Positions 36,231 to 45,670 of a DNA stretch of 64,000 bases are shown here, in pieces. Below the pieces are notes generated by a model. That model searched no databases, was not told where the DNA came from, and worked only from the letters and a program-made list of their open reading frames with translations. The position numbers and the translations under genes were made by a program. The first letter of the stretch is position 1; each line of letters opens with the position of its first letter. Source of the stretch: Epiperipatus broadwayi (lineage: Eukaryota > Onychophora > Udeonychophora > Euonychophora > Peripatidae); the NCBI GenBank assembly GCA_028023455.1, contig JAQFVV010006231.1:2749478-2813477 (forward strand). The letters run 5' to 3'.

Positions 36231-37775
36231 AAAGGAATACTTACGGGTAATGGGGAATACAAAACCTCAAAATCAAACAGATCAACGAAAAGTTCGTTAG
36301 AATTATAATTACGTTTAGCGGCGAAAATAATTGTTTTCTCCGTATATTTTTTTTATCTGTTGATAAAATCTAGAAAGATAAAAAAAATTACAAAATTTTA
36401 ATAATGTACTTTACAAAAATTGCTATAAAAAATCTAATTTTCATCGCACAGAAAAAATTTTTAGACGTACAAAAAGATAGAAAAATGGCGGAGAGAATGA
36501 AAAAAAAAGCGTAACTGTGACGTATACGGTTTGCACGCTATTGCGGTCGAAATTGCAAACTTTTTTTAATGCGTAAAAAGGCGGTTTTCGGTCTCAAAGG
36601 GTTTTTAAACTATCCCAAAACAGAGTCAAATTCTAGATATCTGTTCATTAAGCTTATATTTTTAGTAAATCTATGCCAAGTTTTATGGTTTGTGCTATAT
36701 TTATTTGAAAGGGAATTTTACTATTGAGTAAATGCTTAGTGAGGAGCTATCACATTTTCACACCTAGAGAATAATAGAGTCTAGGATGCAAACGAAAACC
36801 GTTTCGGAAAGGGTTCCAAATAGCTTGTTTTAAGAGTTAATTAGAAAGATTACAGCTGTTTTAAAATAGATTCGCTTTTGAGATATTTAACTAATGTTTA
36901 GCTGGAGTAATTGAGTTACAGCATAGAGCTATAATTATATCTTAATGCCCAATAAAATGCTGTACTTTCTTCCAGAGTTATAAATTCCTATATAGATAGC
37001 TTTATAAATTAGATTCCTAATTTTTCCTTAATAGCATAATTATACATGCTACCTAATGAACTGATATACAGTAGTTTCATGAAGGAAACTAGTGTTTAGC
37101 ATTATTAAATTTAAATTATATAATGTGGTCAGCAGTGCGAGTGTGTTTTTAAATGCTATGGCGTATATATATATTTGTTGCTGTATTCCTTAATGGTTTG
37201 TATGTGGTCACGCTGCACCATTACTCTTAGTTCGGGTAATTTTCTTCTTCAAAATGGTGGATAGGTTCGAACCTCCCCATTCTGCATCCTTAGGAATGGA
37301 GCATAAGACTTCCACTCAAATAAATTACTCGATCAGCCTGACTAAAGGTCATTTATTTACACAGCAATGAATATGGTGAAAAGAGAACCATTACTTGGTA
37401 AAAATCTCATAAAAAGGCACACTCGAGACGCAAGGGTAATATCAGACTTTATATTTTCTATATGCTATGGTATCTGAAGTCTGACTGCCAATCATCAGTT
37501 CATCCCACCATAGTCATTGTATTTTCAGCTTTGATCTGAATTTGAGTCTAGTTTTATAAGCACATAGACTATATAGAGAATATTAAGTATTCATGTTTAA
37601 TAAAATATCATATTCTTTAGCAATATGTATAATCACTTCTGCTAGCTCTAGAGCGGATCTAGGCCCCACTATGTAGCATGAGCTAGGTATAGATAGTCAT
37701 GAACAAATTAACCTTGATTTGTAATGTAATCTTAAAGCTCATGAAAATATAAATTTTAACACGTATAATTTCTTT

Positions 37776-38103
37776 ATCACCTGTGAGTGATATCTATATG
37801 TAGAAATTCAATTAAATTATTTGTAATCCAAACTACAATCATCTGCGCGTGATTGGCAATGCTATATAAACAGTTAAATCATCACCTATGAGTGATATAT
37901 GTATTTGCAATAAACCTAATGTAACTAACCAAAATGATTAATGTCACCTGTGAGTGATTTACATTGTACCAAATGCATATCTAAATTAAAGCCATATGTA
38001 ACTAGGCAAACCATAGATGATTATAACTTCAGTCATCACTTGCGTGTGAATCCCAAACTCAAATATGAAAATTGTATCCCTAACTTAGTCACCTGCATGT
38101 GAT
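37776..38103 (+). repeat. Six TCAC-N6-GTGA palindromic motifs in the LTR
   Basis: Copies of (A)TCACCTGYGNGTGAT or close variants start at 37776, 37838, 37881, 37943, 38035 and 38088. Each has outer half-sites ATCAC / GTGAT, usually with CACCTG inside. The same six are present in the 3' LTR at 48628-48956. Regular spacing and conservation of the pairing ends suggest a binding site or RNA hairpin array, by inference. Confidence 0.8.
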
Positions 38104-38589
38104 ATAACCCATATAGCCATGTTATAGTCATCATTTTAATTTAATAATTTTGATATTTATTTTTAATTAAATTGTGTTTAAATTTAACTTCTGTGTCATG
38201 TCTCAATGTTGCTCATTGGTAAGTCTTTATTGATTAGTTAATCATTATTTAAGAATCACAATCCATATTTTATAATTATGTTCTGCCACACACATCGTCT
38301 ATATAGCTATACTCGTTAATAAGTCAACTTATCCTAGTCTTGTGCTTTACTGATGTGCTATTGCCGGCACGTGATAAAGAAGATGCTGCTGTGGCTTCAT
38401 ATGTGTCATCCACAAGGTGGTAAATCTTTGTGCGTTAGTAAAGGAGTTGGGACTATATCAGAAAACGTGGTTCATACCACTCTATGCTGGTCAGCCTTGG
38501 TATGATTTACTAAAGTTCTGGATTTTGTTGCGCGAAAGTTTTGGATTTTGTTGCATGAATGTACAGATTTGACTGTTACAGTAGGATTT

Positions 38590-39110
38590 TTTTCATAAGG
38601 TATGGACACCCAATCGTGGGGCAATTTGATTACTTCCACAGCCCTGAACTGAAAGCATGTGAGCTATGTGTATATATGTGAATTTTACCCTAGGTATTGA
38701 AGTATGTCAAAATGTATGTATAGATTTTTTTTCATAAGGTATGTCACGCCAACTAGAGCTATCGAATATAAACCTGTATACCTGAGAGGGGTGTTGATGT
38801 AGGTGTGTGGCCATGTCACTTATTATATATATGCATAGTAAAAAAAATTTTCTCCAGGTATGTTGCACTAACTGGAATTTCGAATATAAACTTGTATACC
38901 TGAGAGGGGAAGTTGAAATAGATGTATTTCCATATTGCTTGTTATATAAATATATATTAAAAAAAATTCATCCGAACATTAAACTCTGTTATTAATTTAC
39001 ACCACCCTGAACTGATAATATGTGTGGTAGTTTAATATTATATATATATAAATTATGTTGCACCAGAGACGCAATCTGAAAGATTTTCAGGTATGAATAT
39101 AAATTTTTTT
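38590..39110 (+). repeat. Diverged tandem copies of the primer-site leader
   Basis: Blocks starting near 38593, 38731 and 38850 (and perhaps 39055) repeat a pattern: (CA)TAAGGTATG or CAGGTATG, a degraded primer-site-like sequence, CGAATATAAAC, and GTATACCTGAGAGGGG. The last phrase also follows the primer site of element B (CGAAATAAACC .. ATACCTGAGAGATG, about 23422-23470), so the leader is shared between A and B. Confidence 0.6.
38603..38622 (+). promoter_or_regulatory. Candidate primer binding site of element A
   Basis: TGGACACCCAATCGTGGGGC is 22 bases after the LTR end and resembles the tRNA-Lys(CUU) complement with a few changes. The usual distance is 0-5 bases, so either the site has been displaced by a small insertion or the element has an atypical spacing. 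Confidence 0.55.
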
Positions 39111-39462
39111 TTTCGTGCTAAAAAAATATATTTTCAATTATTTATAATTATAATAAATCGTGAATGTATAATATACACATATGTAGTATTGTGGGTGAAT
39201 TTCAAACATGTATACATTCGCAATATACATGTATGTTAATTATTTTAATAGTAACCTAACATGATAAATGAAGACTCGATTAAATACTTATATTTTGCAA
39301 AGTGGGCTAGTCGCTTGAATATTTAAGTGAAACAACTATGCTGGAATATTTGTTCTGCCATATATATATATAAAAGGAAATATATATATAATTTTTTTTT
39401 TCTTTGTGAAAGTATAGCTTGATATGTGAAAATATCAATATAGATATGGTGTGTTGAAAGTG

Positions 39463-39498
<36 letters not shown>

Positions 39499-40102
39499 TA
39501 CCTACTGACAGCTGGCTCCTGAGGTAATTTGAATAAACTATGAATTATCCTCATATAAATTTGTTGACAGAGGCAGAGAATATTTTGTTATTTTATTCAA
39601 AATTTATAAATAATAAAGTATGTGTGATTCAAAACTGAAATGAGCAGGGTTGAAATAAAAAGATGAAAAATCGGGCAAGATAAATACATGAGTGTTTGGT
39701 GTACAAAAGTTACAAACCACAGGAAGTAATAATAACAATAATAATCACAACAATAATAATAATAACTATAATTATAGCTAAATCAAGAACAGAATGAAGA
39801 TGCTGATGGAAACAAAATGGGTGAGTTGGGTTTAAATATTTAATTTATTTTATTTATTAATGCTGAGAAGGGATTAATGTTGAGAAAGGTTTAAAATGCT
39901 AGGCAAGGCTTAATTTATTTTTTTATTATTAATATTGAGGAAGGTTTAATAATGCTAAAAAGGACTAATAGTTGAAAGTGTTGGCGAGTATAAGGGCTTC
40001 GAGAGATAGGGCAAAATAAGCTGGAAAAAGGTAGCAAAGGTAGACTTGTTTGGGAAAGGAGGGTAAGACTGTTGCGGATAAAACTAAGCAAAAGAATTTA
40101 TA
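39111..40102 (+). other. Element A 5' untranslated region
   Basis: AT-rich leader with (AT)n at 39464-39496 and AATAAT stretches near 39730-39770, then a purine-rich approach to gag. No frame. Likely packaging/leader region by position. Confidence 0.5.
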
Positions 40103-42000
40103 ATGGAAAACAATGTAGAAGAGATAGTGGAAGGAGTAGTGGAAGGTAAAGAGGATAGGACAAAAAGGCTGAGAAAAGAGGAACGCTAATGTCAGGGAAG
40201 GAGATCATGGAGATCAATGATAGCAATACAGAAGAGGAACTGGAGAGTGAGGGAGAGAAAGCAACAGAGGACGGACAGGAAGAAAACATACAACCTGTAA
40301 AGGAACAATCCATAAGGAAGGAACCTGGAGATAGCGAGGCACCCAAAAGGGACAAGCCCCGAGAAGATAAAAGTGGGAAAATAGAGCAAATGCTAGCAGC
40401 TGTAATGTTGCGTTTGGACAGGAAGAAAACATACAACCCATAAAGGAACAATCCATAAGGAAGGAACCTGGAGATAGTGAGGCACCCAAAAGGGACAAGC
40501 CCCAAGAAGATAAAAGTGGGAAAATAGAGCAAATGCTAGCAGCTGTAATGTTGCATTTGGATAATGATAAAGAAGAAAGAGAAAAGGGACAGGGAAGAAA
40601 GAGAAAGGGACAGGGAAGAAAAAGAAGAGAAAGAGAGAAGGGACAGGGAAGAAAAGGAAAAAGATAAAAAGGAGCAAGCAGAAAAGTAAAAAAGGAACCA
40701 GGAAGAAATGCTAGAAAAGATGAAGATAATGCTTGAGGAAGAAATGAACCAAAAGTTAGAAAGCATAGAAAGAAAAATAAGAGATCTCACTCTAAAGTGT
40801 CAGAGAAAATATAACGTGGTCCAAAAGGAGTGTGAAGATAGATTGGCTGCACACAAAGTAAGCACACTAGATAGTATACAAGTAGTCCAAGGAAATATTT
40901 TCCAGGTGCAAGATAAAATAGCAAGTGCAAGAAAGAATAAAAAAGGCAGAAGGGCAACAAGAGGCCAAAAGGAGGAAATCAAAAGAGTAAGTGGATACTA
41001 TGAAAGGATTAACGAGGAGGTAGCTGAGTTGAAGGAAAATGTAGAGGTTATGGGGAAGAGGGTTAACAATGAAAAGGGCATTTTAGAACAGATATAGGGA
41101 TTGGAACAAAGAGTGAGCAAGGTTGAGGGAGAAAGAGATAAGGCACTGGGAAATCCAGACCCAGCAGCAGAAACACCAATCTTAGCAAATAGTGAATAGA
41201 GGGAAAGGACAAACAAAGAAGGGATAGAAACTAGGGTAAAGGAAATTGATAGGGAGTTAAATAGCCCCTCAAAAGGAAACTGTGTGGCCATAACCCAATG
41301 TAGGACAGAGTGCATGGAATCCCCAGTATCTAGTATAGATTGCTATAGGATGTTGGGAGAAAAAGGGGAAGGTATCACATGCGGCATAGAGGCCAGCCAA
41401 CCATTACACTTGGCCAAGTTCATCCAAGTGAAGACATTTAAGGGCGAGGTAGGAGAGAACCCAAGAGTCCAGCTGCAAAGCCTAAGGGAACTCTTAAAAT
41501 TTCAAAATGTATCAGCTCCAGACCAAGTTACTCTGGCTGCACACTATCTATATGGTTATGCACTGTCTTGGTGGGAGTGCTATAGGAAAAACCAAAAACA
41601 TTTGAACAGTACGCTGCTGCCCTGGACAAAACCTTTTGGAGTGAGGAAAGGCAGTATGACATATTTCAGGCTATCCAAAAGGAACAGTACGGGTCCATCA
41701 GTAAGGAAATCCACACCCAATTCTTTATGAGACAGGTCACTCACCTAAGGTCATTAACTGCCTATCGTCTTAGGGAAACACAAATTATCAGATTACTCCA
41801 GTGGAATCTGCCAGCCTCGGTTCAGCAGATGATGGTGGGTTGCCGTATTAAAGCACTAGAGCATATGGTGGAATTTCTAATGGCAGTCAATTATAGCCCA
41901 TCCATAGAGAACACCCAGAGAAAATACAGAGCATAGAACCTTGATGCCAAGCCATGAGAGTTAGTGAGGATAGGTTTGGGAGGGATCCATGGCAACAACA
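40103..42000 (+). pseudogene. Element A gag remnant
   Basis: An ATG at 40103 opens a 28-codon acidic stretch; the main gag frame continues from 40189 with stops at 40441-40443, about 40690, 41095-41097 and 41197-41199, then shifts frame by 41727. Content in order: a very charged Glu/Lys-rich N-terminus, a 144-bp (48-codon) tandem duplication (40273-40416 and 40417-40560), a purine-rich low-complexity run (40560-40690), a coiled-coil region (40708-41097) and a capsid-like segment (41395-41930) containing LAAHYLYGYALSWWECYR, typical of retrotransposon Gag. No CCHC zinc knuckle is visible. Not translatable as one protein. Confidence 0.8.
40273..40560 (+). repeat. 144-bp in-frame tandem duplication in gag
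   Basis: GACAGGAAGAAAACATACAA begins both units (40273 and 40417). They differ at a handful of sites, so the duplication is young relative to the element. One difference creates the stop at 40441-40443. Confidence 0.9.
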
Positions 42001-42055
42001 GCAGGGGTATTCATGGTAGGTCAGGTAATAGCCTTAGCATGTTAAACTACAGAGG

Positions 42056-42577
42056 GTGCCAGTGAGCAAATCCCTAAATCCGACACCTGTGGTAAATAAC
42101 CGGTATAAAACAAAGCAGGCAATGGGTACAATCAGGGAGGTGGTTGAGGAGGTGGAAACACTAGCGACTGCTGGATCCTGCCCCTTGGTAACCATCATTG
42201 TAAATAAAAGCAAAATACAGGCACTGGTAGATATAGAAAACCAGCTTTCTTTTGTGGCTGGGGAGTGGGTGAGAGAAAATGAGGTAAAAGGGTACAGATG
42301 GCAAAAATTACCATTGAAGCCATTGCAGATGTGCTTGGCTAATGGTAAGAAAACCACCACAGAGAACTTTCAGGTGTGGTATGAGGTGACCTGGGGCTCA
42401 GTAGAGTTAGGCTATACCTTTCTAGTTATGAAAGGGTTGTTGCAGGAGGTAGTGCTAGGGGCTGATTTTTTAAAACAGTATCAGGGCATTATCGACCTTA
42501 CAACAGGGAAAGTCACTCTACGCCAAGAGAGTAAGCATATGCATATGGAGACCATACCACTCATTAATGCAATGTAA
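42056..42577 (+). pseudogene. Element A protease domain, active site damaged
   Basis: A retropepsin-like domain: VTIIVNKSKIQALVD at about residues 45-60, the GEWV segment after it, and VVLGADFLKQYQGIIDL near the C-terminus. The catalytic triplet that is normally D-(T/S)-G reads D-I-E, so the aspartate is kept but the glycine is lost. A single in-frame TAA at 42575-42577 separates it from the RT frame. It would have cleaved Gag-Pol. Confidence 0.82.
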
Positions 42578-42619
42578 CTTAAAGAAGGGGAAACAGAAGG
42601 GCCCATAGGAGAGAAAGTT

Positions 42620-43518
42620 AGGCAGGCAGGATGTGAGGGGCCTAGAGAAAGGGAAGAACTAAAAGGGGTCTTGACTAAATATAAAGAAGTGTTTTCTAAA
42701 ATGCCTGTGGTTATCCAGGGATACATACACCGTATCCGCTTAAAAGAGGAAACACACTTTCAAGAAAAAACATACCCCATCTCTTTCCAATACCAAACCA
42801 AGGTAGATCAGCAAATCCAGCAGATGACTGAATGGGGCATCATCAGGAAAGCACCATCCCCATATAATAATCCGCTTGTAGTCGTTAAAAAACGTGATGG
42901 GTCAGTTAGGATCTGTTTGGATGCCCGAAAACTCAATCAAGTGACAGTAACAGAGAGGGAAATTCCACCTAACATCAGGGAGGTTTTCTTAAGATTGGCA
43001 GGCAAAAGTGTATTTTCCACCTTAGACCTCACCTCAAGTTTTTGGCAAATGATGTTAGACCATAGAGATAGGCAGTACACTGTGTTTAGATATAAGGGGC
43101 AATCACATGTGTTCCAACGTGTACCATTTGGTCTTGTCAATAGCACTGCAGCCCTCATGAGGTGTCTAGATCAGGCCTTGCCTGACCATATCAAGCAAAA
43201 TGTCATTTGCTACATGGATGATGATGTCATAGCATCCACATCGTTCCAAGAGCATATAAAAAACTTTAGGGAGTTCTTTGGGGAATTGTGAGGAAGAATA
43301 TTACCATAAACCTCCAGAAAAGCCAGTTCATACAGGCAGAAATTGCATTCCTAGGCCACCTGGTGAATGGGGAGGGAGTGAAAACACACCCAGATAAGGT
43401 TAGGGCCATACAGGAGTTCCCAACTTCCATGACAAAGAAGCACATAAGGTCATCCGTAGGTATGTGCAACTACTATCACAGATTCTATCCTCAGTTTGCA
43501 CAGGAGCCTGCAGGGTAA
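42620..43518 (+). pseudogene. Element A reverse transcriptase domain
   Basis: RT motifs are in order: GIIRKAPSPYNNPLVVVKK, RICLDARKLNQ, FSTLDLTSSFWQM, FQRVPFGLVNS and the catalytic YMDD at about 43211-43222. The first frame (42671-43291) has a stop just after the palm; the thumb text (FLGHLVNGEGVKTHPDKV, then NYYHRF) continues in another frame from 43288 to 43518. This is a gypsy-type RT. The catalytic residues survive, but the frameshift and flanking stops prevent a full polyprotein. Confidence 0.9.
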
Positions 43519-43529
43519 TGGGGTGAATA

Positions 43530-44186
43530 GAGAGGTCTAGGGAGTTTGAACTTATTAAGAGGAAATTCCTGGAAACAGTGATGCTTAGCCATCCAGATTT
43601 CCAGAAGAGGTTTTACATCCAAACGGACTGTAGTCGCTTGGGTATGGGGGTGGTGCTGTTCCAGATTCACCACAAGCTGCAAAGGGTCTTGTACTTTGCC
43701 AGTAGAAAGCTGACAGCTCCTGAAATGAATTATACTGTAACAGAGCAAGAGACATTGGCTATAGTATGGGCATGTGACAAGTTCAAACAGTTTCTTTTGG
43801 GATCCAGGGTCACGATTATTACTGACCATAGGTGTCCTGAGTTTCTGAACAAAAGCTACCTGACAAATGACCAACTCATATGTTGGGCCTGTCACTGCAA
43901 AGATTCGACTATAGAGTGGAATATTGCCCAGGATCCCAAAAATGTTGTGGCAGACATGTTAAGTAGGAACCCCATGACTATTAAAATAGCAGATCCACCG
44001 GTGCCCAGAGATGCAGGAGGGATTTTAATGCACATTATAAATGGGGGGGGTGAAAATCACTTGAGAAACCTACAGTATTGGCAGGAGGACTTTCCACCAT
44101 ATAAAAAAATTGTCCAAGGCATAAAAGAAAATAAATATATAAGGGGGAATGGGCAAGGAAATGTGGAGGGAAGATGTATAGGGTGA
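43530..44186 (+). pseudogene. Element A RNase H domain
   Basis: Frame 43578-44186 contains FYIQTDCSRLGMGVVLFQ (first Asp), LTAPEMNYTVTEQETLAIVWA (Glu), VTIITDHR (Asp) and NVVADMLSR (Asp), the usual gypsy RNase H series. It is out of frame with the RT thumb. The tether between RT and RNase H (43518-43577) carries stops. It would degrade the RNA strand of the RNA:DNA hybrid. Confidence 0.88.
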
Positions 44187-45296
44187 GGAATGGTGTCCTA
44201 CAGAGTAAAGTAGGGAAAGAAAGTGGTACCTGGAAGATACTTCTACTTCCAAAACTTTGCAGCCAAGTAATCAGCCACATACATAAGGCAATTGGGCATT
44301 ATGGCACGCGAAAAACAGAAAAGGCTTTAAAAAGGAATTTTACTGGCCAGGGATATATAAGGATGTTTTGAGAGAGTTACAGCAATGTGAAACATGTGCT
44401 AGAGATAAACCCCCAAATAAGACCTATAAGGGCCCCATGACATCTATACAGCCCAACCAGCCCAATCAAATATTGGCAATAGACCAATATGGCCTGTTCC
44501 CACCATATAGGAGGTATAGGTATTTGCTTGTGGTGTACGATGTCTTTTCAAAGTACGTCCAAGCACACCCTGTTAGGACAGTAAAAACCAGGGAAACTAT
44601 CAGAGTTTTAGCTAGGGTACAGTTTCCTAGGGTGGGAAAACCTCAAACCATCATTTCTGATAGAGGCACAGCCTTTACATCTTCAGCCTTGAAGGTATGG
44701 GTTGAAAAACAAGGGATCCAGCTCGTATTGACCTCTGCGCAAAACCTACAGTCAAACCCGCATTTGCGGGTGATGAGAGAGCTTGGGAGATTATATAAGG
44801 TGGTGGTGGGTTCTAACAACAAGGCATGGGTGAATCAGGGCATGGGTGAATCAGGCTGAAAGTGTCCTGAAGCATATGAACAACACGGTCAATGAATCTA
44901 CAGGACTCCTGCCCACTAGGCTTCATTTTGGTAGGAAATGTCCAAAAATTTGAAGTACCTCTGCCTGGAGATGAAGAAAGTATAAGTCCCAAAATTGACC
45001 AAGCATGAGCTAGAATCAGGCTAAAACAAACAGCCAACTTCCAGAACGCATGCTATCATGCTTCACATGAGTTTAAGGTTGGTGACTTGGTGTGGGTAAA
45101 AACCATAAAGCAAAGCAATAAATCCCATAGCAAGTTTTATAAATTCTTTTCCTTATATAAAGGTCCATTCAAAATTAAGGCACAGCAGGGCCATAGTGCA
45201 TTCCTCCTGGAAGCAGAGAACAAAACACTAGGCACTTATAATGCAAGGAGTCTGAAACCTTGCAAGATTTCATATAAAACTGCAGACCCTACTTAG
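44174..45296 (+). pseudogene. Element A integrase, catalytic Glu lost
   Basis: HHCC zinc finger: HIHKAIGH (44274-44300) in one frame and CETC (about 44386-44397) in the next. The core follows to 44859: ILAIDQYG (first Asp), VVYDVFSKYVQ, and IISDRGTAF (second Asp). The third catalytic residue should be the Glu of a (V/P)ER(V/ M)-type motif, but the copy reads SNPHLRVMREL, with Leu in place of Glu. The C-terminal SH3-like part (FKVGDLVWVK, GPFKI, YNARSLKPC) is in a third frame at 45063-45296. Three frames and a lost catalytic residue make it dead. Confidence 0.88.
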
Positions 45297-45313
45297 GATC
45301 TGAAATACTTAGA

Positions 45314-45316
<3 letters not shown>

Positions 45317-45389
<73 letters not shown>
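45317..45389. repeat. (AT)n microsatellite, about 73 bp
   Basis: Uninterrupted TA repeats between the end of integrase and the 3' LTR. Confidence 0.97.
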
Positions 45390-45390
<1 letters not shown>

Positions 45391-45670
45391 CCACATAATC
45401 ATTAGTTTAGTTTAGTCTTAGTTAATAACTATTCTAGAATGGGTTGTGTCTAACCGCAAGGGGATGGATATAATAAGGTGAGAGGGTTCGGTTTTAAAAT
45501 TAGTAAGTGATATAATACATGGAGTAAAAGTTTTTTTGTACTTCTGTTATAAAATTTTGCATAATACTCAAAATAAAAGTTTTTCTTGTTTGTTATTAAA
45601 ATTTTTCCAATACCCAAAGTAAAGGCATAAAACTATAAAATTCAATAAATTTCCCGTGAGTTTGAGCATA
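45390..45670 (+). other. Element A 3' untranslated region
   Basis: No frame. The only purine-leaning tract is around 45462-45490 (GGGGATGGATATAATAAGGTGAGAGGG), nearly 180 bp before the LTR; no clear polypurine tract abuts 45671. Confidence 0.45.

Larger units (their letters stand above)
33650..36604. mobile_element. 2,955-bp TTAA-flanked non-autonomous element carrying minisatellites
   Basis: The 3' LTR shows the empty site (CAATTTTAAACTATCC, about 47452-47467). In the 5' LTR, TTAA is present at both ends of the extra DNA (33646-33649 and 36605-36608). Termini are inverted: AACCCTTAGAGACC at the left and GGTCTCAAAGGGTTT at the right. TTAA duplication plus CCCT-type ends fits piggyBac-like (or Kolobok-like) elements. 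No transposase is encoded. About 2 kb of the inside is tandem arrays. Confidence 0.8.
31810..38580 (+). repeat. Element A 5' LTR with nested insertion
   Basis: Apart from the 2,955-bp insertion at 33650-36604 it parallels the 3' LTR along its whole length. Other differences: a 37-bp tandem duplication near 32775-32850 (ATCAATCCTCAACATGAAAC twice) and a 24-bp duplication near the end (TTTTGGATTTTGTTGC at about 38515-38555). Both are absent from the 3' LTR, so they arose after insertion. Ends ..GACTGTTACA at 38580. Confidence 0.9.

Noticed and set aside
40098-40790. Several long minus-strand frames rich in Ser, Phe and Leu
   Set aside because: They are complements of the purine-rich, repeated gag sequence on the plus strand.
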